This document shows, one piece after another, positions 1-59,600 of a DNA stretch of 64,000 nt (positions are counted from its first letter, which is position 1; each line of letters begins with the position of its first letter). The notes beneath the pieces are model-generated. The model was not told where the DNA came from and made no database searches. It was given only the letters and a program-made list of their open reading frames with translations. Origin of the DNA: Phoronis australis (taxonomy: Eukaryota; Phoronida; Phoronidae); assembly GCA_002633005.1 (NCBI GenBank), contig NMRA01000185.1:597297-661296 (forward strand), given 5' to 3'. The position numbers and the translations under genes were made by a program.

Positions 1-108
1 TCTAATAGTACATGGGTGGCACCCAGCACTGAAAAAGTGGGGGAGCTATAGCCTCACCCAGCTCCCTGTCACTGTCAGGCAATGATGTGTTGCCCATGTA
101 GTAGTATT

Positions 109-275
109 CAGGGGCAGATCTAGGATTTTTAGATAGGAGGGGGGGCAGGGCAGAGTATTATGCAGGATTTTACCCGTAAGATATTTGCACCCTGAAACTG
201 CCAAATGACTCAAATCTGGGAGTTTTAGGGGGGCCACGGGCTGGCCCCCTTGCCCCCACCCAAAATCCACCAATG
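109..275. mobile_element. Short TIR element, family 'GGCGGATCCAGGATTTT', copy 1
   Basis: The left end reads CAGGGGCAGATCTAGGATTT and the right end, reverse-complemented, reads CATTGGTGGATTTTGGG. The interior is G-rich on the left and C-rich on the right. Two related copies lie at 50272-50412 and 57779-58000. It has no coding capacity, so it is a non-autonomous DNA element of unassigned superfamily. Confidence 0.5.
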
Positions 276-1499
276 TGATCTTGTGATTTGATGTGAAATT
301 TCCTCCTAGCTCAGATGTATTTATTTCTGAGCTGATGTGGTGTCTTTGCTCTTTACCTTTTAAGCTGTGTAATCCATTGTTTTCATCAAACATGATGAGC
401 CTGTTCTACATGCTAACAACACACTTAAACAGCAATATCTCTAGAAATCTAATCAAATTTTGTGTAATACATACCACCATGTTTGTCTCAATGAGACGAA
501 TCTTTTTATATGCAGCACATGTATATTCTTTTATTTTTTACAAAATTATGTAAAAAGGCAGATATTTTACGCATAATCGTAGCGTTTCAACGGCCATTTT
601 CTCATTAATTTTTGCACCATTTCATTTCTCACACCAAGGGCTTTTCAAAAATGTATGACCCATGGGTATTGTAAAAAAATTTAAAAATGTGCACCCTACC
701 TAAATATCGGACACCATGTTTCCCCATCCGCCATACCGCGGAAAGCTGACTAACCAAGTAATGACCGCGGGCAACTTGTAGCCAAATTTCAACTCGAGTG
801 TTTTGACATATATGCTGCTAGATCATAGCTCCATTGGCAACAAAATTATACATAAAATGAAATCTGATGACGACTCCAACTCGTTTCGATGTATCAGTGC
901 AGACGACTAAAGCACGTGCAAACTCACTGCAGTTTTTCATATCTTTTTGCCTTCTTGATATGACACCTGCACGTGCGTGGCCAGGGTTTGACTTGAGATC
1001 AAAAACAAATGAAACAGTGACATATTGTCAGTATGAGGAGATGATTTCATTTTGGAAAAAGAATTAGTTTTCAACTTTTATAACCGATTGGTGTGATGGC
1101 CCATTTCAGGCCGACTTGGGGGTATAAATTGCACTCTCTCTCGTTGAAATCAAAACGAGGCAACGCTGTAAAAAACAAGAGGGTGCCGAGCCTTGAATGC
1201 ATTATAGCGGAACAAAAATTGGTGTCATTTAATTCTCAGATTAATGTTTCAAGAGAGATTTTATGAAATGTCCGATATTTAGGCTTCGTCCGATAATTAG
1301 GTACACTATGTGTAGTTACAATGCTTCCCATCGCTTTCTCTACTAATTTCGTCCCGTGTATTTTAAACGGGTGGTAGGCGAAATCCACTCACCCAGTAAG
1401 AGTTTTCACTTCGTCAAAAATACATTCTACACTTAAAACTATCACTAAAAAAGCACTTACTTTCTTCATTTAGTTCAGTGGTCCTTTCTGCTTTTACAG
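276..1499. other. Non-coding stretch, nothing recognised
   Basis: This is AT-rich DNA with only short spurious reading frames. I see no splice-flanked exon, RNA gene or repeat relative elsewhere in the window. Confidence 0.4.
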
Positions 1500-2017
1500 T
1501 TCTATACCTATCTTCCATGAAGTGAAGCATAGCTACGACAATTGGTTTCAATACCGCTTAATTCACAAAATATTACCAACTAATAATTATTTACCACAGT
1601 TTAAAATGAAAATGCTCTTTCTGTGGTGAACACAGTGAAACTTTTCTCCATCTCTTTTGGGAATGTCGTCTTGTCTGCAGTTTTTGGCTCCTGTTTGCTG
1701 AGTGGTTAAAACAAACATCATATAAATTTTCATGTGGACAAGATAGTGTTTTTTGATTTTTTGGGAAACATTCAGTGGGAAAATTGTAGTATTAATCTGT
1801 TGATCATTTTAGCAAAAATTACATATTTAGCCAAAAGTTTGTTTAAAAAAACCTTAATTTCCAATTGTTCATTAACTTTATTAAATTACGTCCTGAAGGA
1901 AATACGGTACTTGTTGACTAATGATTTAATGTTATTCTTTGTAAACAATGTATACTGTATTGTTTTATGTGACATGTATTTATCATGCTAGAGCAAAATA
2001 AAAATATGAAAAAAAAA
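1500..2017 (+). mobile_element. LINE 3' fragment (L1/Tx1-like), zinc-knuckle end of ORF2
   Basis: From about 1540 the plus strand encodes a degenerate WFQYRLIHKILPTN block, then CSFCGEHSETFLHLFWEC near 1615-1675, the C-x2-C-x4-H-x4-C type knuckle (zf-RVT) at the C-terminus of L1/Tx1-like ORF2 proteins. The same block occurs on the minus strand in the larger LINE at 15.2-15.5 kb, so both belong to one family. The copy ends with an AATAAA signal near 1997 and an A run at 2009-2017, as expected for a retrotransposed 3' end. It is 5'-truncated and frameshifted and cannot be active. Confidence 0.7.
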
Positions 2018-3102
2018 TTAAGGTGACTTTGACGAAGAAATTCCAACTCTACTTTTGTGGTCACCATTAACTTTTTCACCTTGCCCGGTAACCTGCGGCA
2101 TTCAGTATGATGTAATTGCCTAAGAAATTGATGCAAAGAGAAACAAGGCTGTGAGTGCTTTTATCTGGAGTGTCGCAATATTGGGTACTTCACGATTACA
2201 GTGGAGGTCAACTAAATGTTTAAATGGAAAAGGTGGTATTGGCAATTATTTACAATATGATGGCTTGACTTAACATATGATTTTGGTGGATCGTTCGATT
2301 CCTGACAACGTTATCTTTCCAAAAATAATGGAAATTTCTCCTACCGTGTTCACTTACTGCCTTGGTATTTCATCGTAAAATTTCTGCTCGCACTATTTCC
2401 CGGTACTCGGTAGTAATACTGCCATATTGAATGGAAGGAGTCACCTGGCAGTCAAAAACTGAACTACTCTACAGACTTTTTGCTGATCGTCGCTTTTCAT
2501 AAGTCCAAACTGATCGAAACCCGTCTATCCCCTGCCCAAGTTACAGTCCCAAGGGTTCGAATTCGATCCTATGGTGACCCTAGCACGCATCTGCTAGCGA
2601 GAATCCGCGAAAAAAGCGGAGGTTGTTTTTGAGGTCCGAATTGGTGAAAATGGTATCACTTCTGAGAATTTCATGGAAAAATGGTCACAATTCTAAGAAA
2701 AATGTTGGAAAAAGGTGAAATGCTGCTCCTTGTTCCTGCATGTTATGTCATGAAAACTTTAGCGGGAATTTCACGCAGGCAAATACCATTTAGAATTTAT
2801 GATGCTGTTTCATTCATTAACAGCTGGTGTCGCTGCAAACTTGAGTTGAGCTAACATGGCGGTGTCAACCAGGAAATAATGCGAACAGAACTTCAACGAT
2901 AAAATACCGTGCAAAGGTGGTAGTGAATACATTCATATATTTTTGAAAAAATAATGTTGCAAGGAATCGAACGATACCAAAATCATGTGTGTATGCCAAT
3001 GTCGTCATATTGTAAACAATTAATCAAGATACTTTTAAAGTTTGTTAGAAAGATGGCTAGTGATCATGTTGTGGAAGTGCCTACGTCTATGGGCAATTGC
3101 CT
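2018..3102. other. Non-coding, possible further LINE debris
   Basis: No exon recognised. Around 2140-2260 the plus strand reads like a weak LINE thumb-region block (AFIWSVAILG, then NGKGGIGNYLQ), which suggests another decayed LINE piece, but order and frame are broken. An in-context ATG at 3053 starts a short frame that does not resemble the missing QARS N-terminus. Confidence 0.3.
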
Positions 3103-3225
3103 GGCACTGGTTGGATATGGCGGTCCCTGATTTAGAGAACCAGTTTCGTCCACTAAGTAACGGGCCCGTTATTCAGTGATTGCCTGGTTCTCTAAAATCA
3201 GGGTCCACTATATCTGACCATTGCC
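3103..3225. mobile_element. Hairpin MITE, family A copy 1 (about 42-bp TIRs)
   Basis: The left arm GGCACTGGTTGGATATGG continues to GAGAACCAG. The right arm, reverse-complemented, starts GGCAATGGTCAGATATAG and also reaches GAGAACCAG. The arms are about 42 nt with few mismatches and a short spacer containing GTTATTCAGTG. A second copy with the same arms and the same spacer word lies at 12791-12897. It is non-coding and has no recognised superfamily. Confidence 0.6.
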
Positions 3226-3229
3226 TTTG

Positions 3230-3300
3230 CCTATTAGCTGAATGGTTAGCACGCTTGCCAGTTTTATCGGGGTCGCTGGTTCGATTCCCGGTTCACGTAA
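3230..3300 (+). repeat. tRNA-derived SINE head (box A and box B)
   Basis: The sequence TAGCTGAATGGTTAGCAC fits a Pol III box A with a D stem that still pairs (GCT/AGC). GGTTCGATTCC at about 3278-3288 is a perfect box B. The acceptor arms and T stem do not pair, so this is a tRNA relic or SINE head rather than a functional tRNA. The box B half is repeated at about 3841 inside the duplicated block. Confidence 0.45.
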
Positions 3301-3814
3301 ACTCTGCTATTTCTACAACTGGCATACTTGCCAAAATGGATGCTATAGCTCAAGGAAGCACTGCCAACTCAGGGTCCTGTGGACGTCGTACAGGGCACAA
3401 TTGGTGTGAACACACAAGAGAGCGTTGCTGAAGACAAATTCTAGGACACAGGGTAGAGTGTTGCTGGGATCTGCATGTGAATCTGTAAGTGGCTATTGCC
3501 GAGAAATGGGTAATATTCAAAATGACTGAAAATGGTTGATGACGATTGGCCATGTAACTGATCCATAGAAGTCATTTTGAGCAACTCACCTACTTGCTGC
3601 ATAAGTGATGTTTAAAAGGTTTTCAGTGGTTATTGAAGATGAAGATAATTTGGCTACGATATTCGATGGTTGACTATTGCCTTTACTGTTTTGCTTTTAG
3701 GCCCAAAAGCTGAGCAAGAAGAGTGTTTTTGAGAAGTCAACGGGTAATCTGCTGTACAGCTTGTCTACTAAACTGAAGGCTCAAATCAAAGATATGAGAA
3801 GTATGTTAGTAGAA
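3253..3814 (+). repeat. Direct duplication, copy 1 (562 bp)
   Basis: This block begins GCTTGCCAGTTTTATCGGGG and is repeated at 3816-4375 with a few substitutions and small indels. It contains the SINE box B, intron sequence and the first 114 nt of a QARS exon. Copy 1 stops mid-exon at an ambiguous base at 3815, where copy 2 starts immediately. Allele-level differences plus a single N at the join point to two haplotypes laid end to end in the assembly. Confidence 0.8.
3701..3814 (+). pseudogene. Truncated duplicate of QARS exon 1 of those visible
   Basis: The acceptor TTGCTTTTAG and 114 nt are the same as the start of the exon at 4262-4418, but the exon is cut at the N at 3815 and has no donor. 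It is not usable as an exon as written. It is best explained by the duplicated block, not by a real second exon. Confidence 0.8.
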
Positions 3815-4261
3815 NGCTTGCCAGTTTTATCGGGGTCGCTGGTTCGATTCCCGGTTCACGTGAACTCTGCTATTTCTACAACTAGCATACTTGCCAAAAT
3901 GGATGCTATAGCTCGAGGAAGCACTGCCAACTCAGGGTCCTGTGGACCTCGTACAGGGCACAATTGGTGTGAATACGCAAGAGAGCGTTGCTGAAGACAA
4001 ATTCTAGGACACAGGGTAGGGTGTTGCTGGGATCTGCATGTGAATCTGTAAGTGGCTATTGCCGAGAAATGGGTAATATTCAAAATGACTGAAAATGGTT
4101 GATGACGATTGGCCATGTAACTGATCCATAGAAGTCATTTTGAGCAACTCACCTACTTGCTGCATAAGTGATGTTTAAAAGAAGGTTTTCAGTGGTAAGA
4201 TGAAGATAATTTGGCTACGATATTCGATGGTTGACTATTGCCTTTACTGTTTTGCTTTTAG

Positions 4262-50665
<46,404 letters not shown>

Positions 50666-51380
50666 TGTCTGTTAACAAACCTCGCCCATTCTGGCATGGA
50701 GGACTTGTAAACAGTGCCAAGAGAAGTTGTCTTATCACAGAACTGTTGCAGGGAGCTGAGACATTTAGCCTTATGTGGAATGGGTTTCTTTACAGATCTG
50801 TTGTTCACACTGTCTTCTATAGGTCAAGGGTCAATGCTGGTGTGACATCTGTTAGTTGGCATCTGTTTTGTTGCAGAGGATGAAGTGAAGTTTTGGGTGG
50901 GTTAGAATATTAAATAAGTGTTCAGTGAAACATCCTGATGTGCAGTGCAGCACCAGTACGATGTATAATCTCACTAATTTCGGACAAAAACAATTGCTAA
51001 AATTGCTCTTTTTACCACAATACTGGAATTGTTAAATTAAACTGATAACCCCTTAAAATGTTAAGAATTCTGCTTTCAAATTAGGTTCAACCAGTGTCTT
51101 CATATTTTTACAGTGCAAATTACTAAACAGATTTGGCAAACAAATGAAATTTTGTTATTATATAGTTTTTCATATAAAATGCAGTAGTGGGTTGACCATG
51201 TTCAAGCTGTGTACCAGGGCTGTAGTTAGACAATGCTGTGGGAAATACTGGGCTTTCAGTTTTTATCCAAATCAGTGTGTTTTACCTTACTGGATAAGAG
51301 TTTGAAAATGTCTCAGGCGCCCAGTAATTATGGTTATGGGCAGCTTCTGTTGATAAAATAAATTATATTTCCACAAGTAC
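50666..51380 (+). other. Probable QARS 3' untranslated region
   Basis: It follows the stop. AATAAA at 51357-51362 is a candidate polyadenylation signal and is followed by TTGCGTTGTTTG, a GT-rich tract. The end is a guess. Confidence 0.4.
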
Positions 51381-53437
51381 TTGCGTTGTTTGTCATGAAA
51401 ACTGGGTTTTATGCTCAGTAATGCCAATCACATTCACTGGACTTCGTACATCATAATTGCATAATCTGTAGATTTGAACAAAAATTGTGCGCCTCATTTA
51501 ATTCTTATTATTATGACCGGTGATTATTTAGTTAGGTGAGTGGTTTGGTTGACTGGTGGGTCATTATGTGGGGTGTCCGTGAGGATTCCTCAATACAGCA
51601 GAAGTGTTATTAAAACCAATTTCTGTGTTACCAGCAGTGAAAACTTTCTCTGTAGTGTTTCACTCTGCAGTGTCTGCAAATGAAGACCTGTCTTGATGAC
51701 TCATTGATATCTGGATGTTGCCTTTGTGTCCCTGCACCTAACCCAAATACAACACCTTAAATCAACTGATTTCGTATTAAATTACCAAATATATTCTGGG
51801 ATAGGGCTGAACCTTTGTAACAAATTTACAAACAGGGTTTTACACTGTTGAAACATTACATAAACAAACGCACAATAAGGAACTCCTAAATCGGAGGTCA
51901 TCACAAAATATTTACAGTATTTGGCAATAGGTTCTGGGACAGACTGTAATCGTTCTGAATGCAGTAGCAGTTTTAAGCAAAACTTCCACTTTCTCCAGTA
52001 ATATTTACACAAAAGTCCGTTTTACAGACAAAATCACGTGGACGAAGGGCACACATCTCTAGCACTATACTGTTGGAGGCAGTCCATATTTCCAGCAAGC
52101 ACGTTTTCTTGAAAAGAATGCGGTTCAATTCAGAGGCACCCTGGACCGACTTGATTTGGTTAGAAACGAGAAAATACAGTACTGTAATCCATTCAACACG
52201 AACTGCCTCCTTCCACTGAACAGCTCTCATAACTATTATTTATAACTAACATGTCCCTACATGTATGTTAAATCACACCACAGTTACCATTCAACACAAA
52301 TTAGATTAAACTACTTGTAAAAGTAGACCTTTTCAATTCAATAAATTTCGTGACTAGACATACTCGTTTATTTCTTTGCCGGTTCAAAGCGCGGAGAGAT
52401 ATTCGGATGTGCCACGGGACGTGCAGCACATGGGTTATCTTTTTCAAGGCCACATTATCCCCAAGGAAAAGTGCCCTTACTAAATAAATAGCCCACGTAA
52501 GGCTTAACTTTTTGGGTTGGACAGGTTCCCCATTTTTACACCAGAACTCCACAGGAAGTTTTACGTGTTTTGTTTAGGTTTGTTGCGTGACCAAGAGTTC
52601 AGTAAGGGACTTCGTTAAGATTTTGAGTTGTTGGGGTCCCCTACGGAAGGATTACATTTGGTAAAAACTCTCCACTTAAGGCCCCAGTTTTTCATAGAAG
52701 CTCTGAACAATTGGGTCCCTTTTATGAGTCACGCTTGGTCTCAAAAGGGGTATGGTTTCATGCTGCAGGCTTTAAGAAGGTGGTCTCAAAAGGGGTATGG
52801 TTTCATGCTGCAGGCTTTAAGAAGGTGGGTAGGTTTAATTTCCCGGCGGCAAATACGGTCAAAAATGTAGCCTTCCGACTAGCTTTGATATAAAAATTTA
52901 AACACTGAAGTTACGGTTTTGAGCTCTCTAGAGTTGTTTACACAAATTAGTCGCCTGCTTAGTGTTGAAGTTCTAATAAATAATTTGACAGGCCTGACCA
53001 TATAAGGAGAGGGCGATCACTTCGTTATTAACAATAAGCCTGCTGTTTACTAACAAATACCTCAGAATGATGCGCCAAGCGTACTGACCAGATAACCTTA
53101 CCACTTATTACGTGACTAAAATGCCCGGAGCATTCATCTCCTTTGAACATGATTACACCTCAACATACCAACTGCTATTTACGGCATAACTCTCTCAAAT
53201 GCAACGGAATGAAGCGATTTTCGTGCATCGTCGCGAAATCCTGTGCGTAGTTTCTGGCGTTCTCTTGCGTGGATCTTGTGTTGAAGACCTTTCGAAAGTG
53301 TCTACATTGTTCATAACATTATGCAACAGGACAACACGAGGTAACATCTTCCACTACATGAACTGTCAACAGAAAATGCCTGAAGAGCCAGACTGTAGAC
53401 TACCGCCAATGGATTGGTCTAATGGCGCCACTTCACA
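51381..53437. other. Convergent intergenic region
   Basis: It lies between the ends of the plus-strand QARS and the minus-strand cysteine-rich gene, and probably contains the latter's 3' UTR. It holds the 45-bp tandem duplication at 52736-52825. No other gene is recognised; frames at 51782-52552 on the minus strand have no recognisable domain. Confidence 0.5.
52736..52825 (+). repeat. Exact 45-bp tandem duplication
   Basis: TGGTCTCAAAAGGGGTATGG and 25 further bases occur twice, back to back, without a difference. Because 45 is a multiple of three, the surrounding open frame shows a doubled 15-residue block, but that frame is not otherwise gene-like. Confidence 0.9.
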
Positions 53438-53613
53438 TTAAATAGTCCTCCTTGCACTAAAGAGTATTACTAATAAGACGGTCCAGTGCGGCACAATACT
53501 CGTCTGGCCGCTGTACACGGAAAGATGTTTGCCTTCTGTGACTGATGAAGTCGTCTGGGCGGCAGTCGTGACCTTGAGAAAGAAATCGGAAAATACCTTG
53601 CGCATCAGATATT
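53438..53613 (-). CDS. Cysteine-rich gene, last exon (hydrophobic tail)
   Basis: The acceptor is ATTTTCAG. In phase with exon 4 it encodes YLMRKVFSDFFLKVTTAAQT, then a Ser/Thr-rich linker and IVPHWTVLLVILFSARRTI before TAA at 53438-53440. The hydrophobic end fits a lipid-anchor signal or short membrane segment. Confidence 0.45.
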
Positions 53614-56600
53614 CTGAAAATGATCTGGCATTGCTGTATCAAACATCATGTGCACAAATATTGGTTGCTTGAAACCCTTGGGGGTTTTCGACTATATTTT
53701 CACAAGGGGTGTAGCTGGAGCTGTAGGAGAATTAAGGTAGAGTGCACTCTAAAAGGGGCCCATTTGGGAGGAGCTTGCACGAAAAAGTCACCCTGTCGAA
53801 GGATTTTGTGCCAGAAATACAACCCTTTTGAACGGGCTATAATTCTATTAACCTAAGCCTTTCGTAGTAAATCTTGGACAGCTGTTTATTTGTAGCCACA
53901 TCAAATCTGTACAGTAGGTACAAAAAGGAAATGCCTACGTCAGAAATGACAGAATACATCTTTTACGACTTACGTTTATTGATCATGTTAAAGCATTCTT
54001 TAGGGGAAATTCGAGCTCCCAAAATGAACCCATGAGAAAAGGCATCCTTTCGTGTAAGTCGCCCCTCTGAGCGCCATTTCCGTATAACCCTTCAACAGGA
54101 GAACCCCCGGGTTGAAACTGCCGACGACTCGTGTCTCCAGCTTGATTTTTCTCAGTCGTCCTGAAGTTACAAACTTGTCCGAATAATAGCGACCACGTGA
54201 CGCTTTTGTTGCTGAAACAATGTCCTACCTGGGCGTCTAACAAGTCACATCTGATGTCTCCCATATTAAGGGTTGGTCGCACAAGCGCATTCATGAGTTT
54301 GGCAGGTTCCTTTCCGCAGTTGACGCGAATGTTTTCTTCAATACACTCAACAGCTTCTGTGCCTGAGCTGCAAGAAGGCATGATTCTGTCTTCAAAACAC
54401 ACAAATTTCATGTGCACTTACTCAGTGCTGTAATGGGGCGTAGGCGCACGTTGGCGCAGCCAACCACCTTATGGGATTTGAACGTAGCGCCTACGCACTG
54501 TAAGTTACGTTCAGTGCTCAAGGTGATGCGGTGATCTTTGGGCGAGGCCTACTTACCTCTAATTTTACTACTACAGCACTGCACTTACTGCTAGATATAC
54601 ATAATTGACTGCGGCTCTAAGTGGTCGCAGCTGACGTTCATTCTTTCTGAAATGCGTCCTGGTAATTTTTTGACCCCTTGAGTTTAAAGTTTTCAACAAG
54701 GAAGTTTCACGTAAACTTAATTTAAAACTTTGTCTTCGATTCCAGCTTACAGCTTCCAAACGTTAACACGACATAAAAACTCTGGAGAAAATGTGTCAAA
54801 TGAACGCAAGGAGCTGTTGTCTTCTATCAAAACGTCAGAAACATCGTACTTGATACTCACTCACCTACAAATGTGTCTCATAGCGAACTGTTCACCGTTA
54901 TAGGCCCTGCTGAACGAGGTGGTCGTGTTTGCTGTATACGCGTTATAACATATGTCACTGGCCCTGGAGTGTTGATTTAAACACTGGTATTCTATGGCAT
55001 ACTCTGAAAATGGTCAATTGCAAAAATGAGCTACTTGTAAACTATTCTTTTTGTTTGTGAGTCCAGTGGATGATGCGAATTAGTGTAACTATAACATACA
55101 AATCTCAATGATTAATCGTTAGACTTTTCAACACGATTTTATCGACGTGTTCTTCTGAAGCTTACTCACCCAAAATATAGAAAACTGCAAAAATAACCGA
55201 CACAAACTGGAAGAAATCAGTAAAATGTTGGAACCTTTCCGATTAGTAGTATACGCGAAGTTTAGATGAAACAATTACGCCACTCAAAGATTCCGACTCC
55301 GAGTAAGAAGATTGAGAGCTCAGACTTTCAGTAGTGTTCAGTTAGTTGAATGCATTCGCAGTTTGTCTGCCCCTGACTGCCGACTTCACTAATGTCATCT
55401 TGTGGCGTTATAAGGGATCACGTGATTGATCTCCACCGCACAATTTAAGACCTTGGTTATCAATACCGTAATAATGGTGCTCATTAATTGCAAAAACGCA
55501 GTCTGAAATTTGCTATCAGATAACAAACTTCAACATTTTGTAACATATAAAATTGACCTGAGTGAATGTTCTTGTAGTCGTAGTTTAACCACGTTGTAGC
55601 TTGTAATTAACCTAATCACAGGCAATATACACAAAGTAAATAATAATTAAAATGTTTATTTTAAATCTGCGTGGATAGGTGCAACAAAAGAACAATTAGC
55701 ACAAGTGCCGGTTAGCGACAGAGAGTTATAAAAGAACACATACAGAAAGAACATAATGTAGTAAGTAAGCACAGTCAGAATCCCAATGATTGTCAATATG
55801 AAGCAAAACTAACATGACATTACGTCGGGTGCAGTTCTGACACTCACAGTTTTCCCAAAGAAAAGTTGAAACCACGTACGTACTCGTCCGGGTTACCGCC
55901 CATGTTCGGCTTACCGCCCACCCCCGAAATTTTCAATTTTTCATTTTTAAGCGCCCATGCTCGGCTTACCGCCCATCCCACGCTATTTTAGATTTCCAAT
56001 TTAAGCGCGGACGATTACGGTACTTAAGTTTTTTCGAGTCATTGCAACATCTACTTGATACAGGCAAGTTGTTCCCGATAGAGAAGCACCTCGATTGTGT
56101 ATGGAGTTTAACCAAATCTGGAGACATAGTATGGCATTATGATTATTTTTAATAAATTAAAAGCTACATAGCTTCCGACGATGAAAAGCAGACCAGTTTT
56201 CTGCAAAATGCGACAGCTGTGCCCTCGAAAAACCGCATGCCATTTGAACAAAACAATATGCAGATTTAGTCATTCGTTTGGGCTGGAAAGTAAAAATCTC
56301 TTCTGTAGCTATAAGTTTGACATTGAAAGGTTAATTAGAACTTACTTTCGATAAATCCTGGTTCGAAGCAAATTCCATGTATGCCCACCACGCCATCCAA
56401 GTTCGCATGTAGAGTTTTGCTGACGCTGGGTGAACAGTTTTCTTGTAGTTTTGTAAAACAGGAGGCCATCTTAGAAAATTCACTATAAGAGACAAGGAAA
56501 ACAATTTATTCCGTACGCGGTGAATCTGTCGAGGGAAATACGGCCATGTAATATAGTTTTCCGTATTCACCTCCAGCTACTTCAACAGTGACCTCTGACA

Positions 56601-59600
56601 TGGAAAGTTCAAAAAGGTAGATCAATGTCGACTCGACGTCGTTAGCCGGTTCGATCACCAAACTTTCAGAAAATAGTTTAAAGTAATACATTTATAGCAG
56701 TGTAAATAACGCTCAACATACAATCAGGTCTCAATCGTAACATCTGGAACTTAGCTAAGACAAATCCTTAATTTAAGTAAATTTTACGTTAAAATAAAAG
56801 TTAAATTTGTCTCGAAACCAATTCAAGAAAGAGATCTCAAGTTTGACTTAAGTGTGTGACATAATTTTTGTCCTAATTTCGACTAACTTACCGAACGTGG
56901 AAGTTTCAAAATTAGGAATTTAAGAAAAACCTTAAACTTAAGTCAAAAATGAACTTAAGTCAGGTTCTTGGAACAGGACCCAGGATTGTTAATTATATGA
57001 CACTTCTGTCTCAGTTTTCATGCGCGCAGCCAGCCTTCACTATGGGGGCTCGAATTCCTAACGTTGAGGACCTTTTGGAAACAAAATAGCCGGCGGACTA
57101 AGAAAAAAAAAAAAAAAAAAACGGGCGCACCACTGTGAGTTGCGCGTTTGTGCTTGTTTAGTGGACTTTTATCTTATTTTCTCGGACTTTTTGTTTCTCG
57201 CAAGCGGACTTTTTTACCCACTTCGCCAAATGGGGGGCTCGAATGAGCCCCCCTCCCCCTGGGTGAGCGCATGGTTTTCATTTGCTAAACATCTTATCGT
57301 CTTCAACTCAGGCGCGGATTCCTCGGTAACTACAGTATCAAATGTTGTTATTTAACTATTTTCAGGAGATGATACAAGTTCAATGAAAAGTTACCCTTGT
57401 TTTCATCTTTGTTATCTCTTTTCAAGTAATAAAACGTCACATTAAAATCTGTTTCTTTTACTAGAGAAAATTTGAAGCCTAACGCGCAAGAACCTACATA
57501 TAGGATGTAATCCGCCACGTGAACAGTCTGAGTGAAGTATTTAAAAAATCTGCGGAAAAACGAAAGAAGCTTAGGAATTCGAAGCGTAAGGTATAAATAC
57601 AAAACGTACTTCGAGTAGCGTAGTACATGAAGTAATATCCCACGAGACATTATTCCTCGTGTCGACCTCGGCAGAAAACACTTCACTGATGAATGGCGCG
57701 GATAAGACTGCACAAAAAGGTAAGTGCATAGCAGACGAAAGATGAACAACAAAATATACATATTTTAAAAGCACCATACAGTGGCGGATTTGCAACCGGG
57801 GGACTCGGGGGGTGAATAAACAATGTATAGGCCTTGAACAAACCCCGTTTTGCCTTTTTTTTAGTCAACAGGTCCGAAAACCCAAAAATTCGAGACCCCT
57901 GCATCCCCAGATTTTTAGGCTGGGTTCGCGCATCTGCCGAAATTCTGCTTATTCCTGTGCCCTGCCCCCCCCCCAACTCAAAATCCTGGATCCGCTCCTG
58001 CCATACATGGCTGTGCGTTTTGAACTTAAATGAGCGTGAATATGTGTTGCCCATCTCAAATTGGGCAACAATTATGTGCACTGTGAAGACAAGAAGGTTA
58101 AAATTATTATATTAGAGGGCTGTTTCCAAAATTATCCATGCGTAAAATTGTAAATATTTACTTCACGTCTAGGCATGTTCATACTTCGTGGGCACACCAA
58201 CTAAATCTACGTAACCGGTGTTTACGAAGTGGACCGCCAATTACCGCACGTGTTATGAATTAGTCTGTCTTATAATAAGCACCTAATAACGCCGAGTACA
58301 GAGCTGAACGTCTTGTCCTACAAGACTAATTGAATTAAATAGGATCGCTGGTTAATATTTACAGGATTGACACAGTCGGAGTTACGTGCTACGATACTCC
58401 AGGACTCGGAACACATAGTGGTGTTAATTCGCATGTTTAGCGATGACGTATACGCCATTAATATGACGCAATTTGGGCCCACCAATAGGAACAGAAATGC
58501 ACAAGCATGTCACACTTTGAACAGTTTTGTCGGTCTTTATTACAATTCAGGTAACTACGGAGGTAATTTAGCTCTTGATTTTTTTACAAAATTATTTTTG
58601 GATTAATCTATAGATGCTGTCAGAAAGGTTGCAGCCATTGTTTGAAGTGATTACCATTGTCCCTGGCCAGGTAATAATTTTCGAACTATTTAAAAAATCC
58701 AGCGCTAAATCTGGCCTAATTATCACTATTTTTAATTTTGACATTTTGATTTTATTTGGCAGTAAAATGACGTCAAACTAAACAAGGATAAAATGAAAAC
58801 ACCCAACACAGCATCGAAACGCTATACATACATGTAGGTGCCCTGTCACACCTGAACGATTAGGCCAGCGTATGCTGACTTGTCAAATTTGTCTAAAATG
58901 CTGACATACGCCGAACTTGCGATATTTTTCAGGCGTGGAGATGTCTGTTGCATATTCGTAACGATTGAGCTGGACGTAGCAATAAACATGGCAATATATA
59001 GCGACATTACCGAGACAAGCGCAGTATCAACGTCACCGTGATGACGAAAGAAAACTTACAATGTTGCGAAGAATGCTCATGGTCGTGGCAGTGGGCATGG
59101 ATGTGTACACAGGGGACGCACTATCACCCTTACGATCATTTTCATACCATACAATTTTCAAACATGTGAAGTAATTTCTGTGGTCGTCGACATTAGTTCA
59201 CTTGTAGACGGCGTTAATCATAGCTTAAAAATATGTTTTGGAAACGGTAGACATTTACGTCGACGCATTTTCACATGCAAGTTACGTGTGTGAACGCGTG
59301 TGTCAGCAATCATATTACTCACCTGCAACGAACGGAGGCCTGGGACGTTTGGGCCAAACGCAAGGACGCATATTTTCACCATGTATGCGTACTACGACGT
59401 GTGCTCACAAAATGTACGTAGAACGTTCATAATGACCTTTTTGACGTGCGCCAACGAAACTTTCTGTACGCTGCCATAGGCTGGCTAAAGACACGGTCAT
59501 ACGACACGGCGTTTGATAAATTGGCACAGCGTGTGCGAGCGTGGCGGAAATGTTTGCTTGATTCGCCAGAATACCGCGTTGAAGTCCGTTTAGCCGTTGC

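Noticed and set aside
3053-3130. Possible QARS start exon (ATG at 3053)
   Set aside because: The encoded peptide does not resemble the GlnRS N-terminus and reaches a stop without a donor in a suitable phase.
3230-3305. Functional tRNA gene
   Set aside because: Box A and box B are good, but acceptor and T stems do not pair, so it is a tRNA-derived repeat.
56740-56985. Inverted-repeat element rich in ACTTAAGTC
   Set aside because: Several AACTTAAGTC words occur but no consistent outer inverted ends could be paired.
57348-57761. 137-codon minus-strand frame in the intron of the cysteine-rich gene
   Set aside because: It is aromatic and hydrophobic without domain features. A possible acceptor in it (CCGCAG) could extend the cysteine-rich gene, but the direct exon 1 to exon 2 join preserves phase and cysteine pattern better.
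57683-58115. Frames of 132 codons (minus) and 93 codons (plus) at 57.7-58.1 kb
   Set aside because: They arise from the repeat element at 57779-58000.
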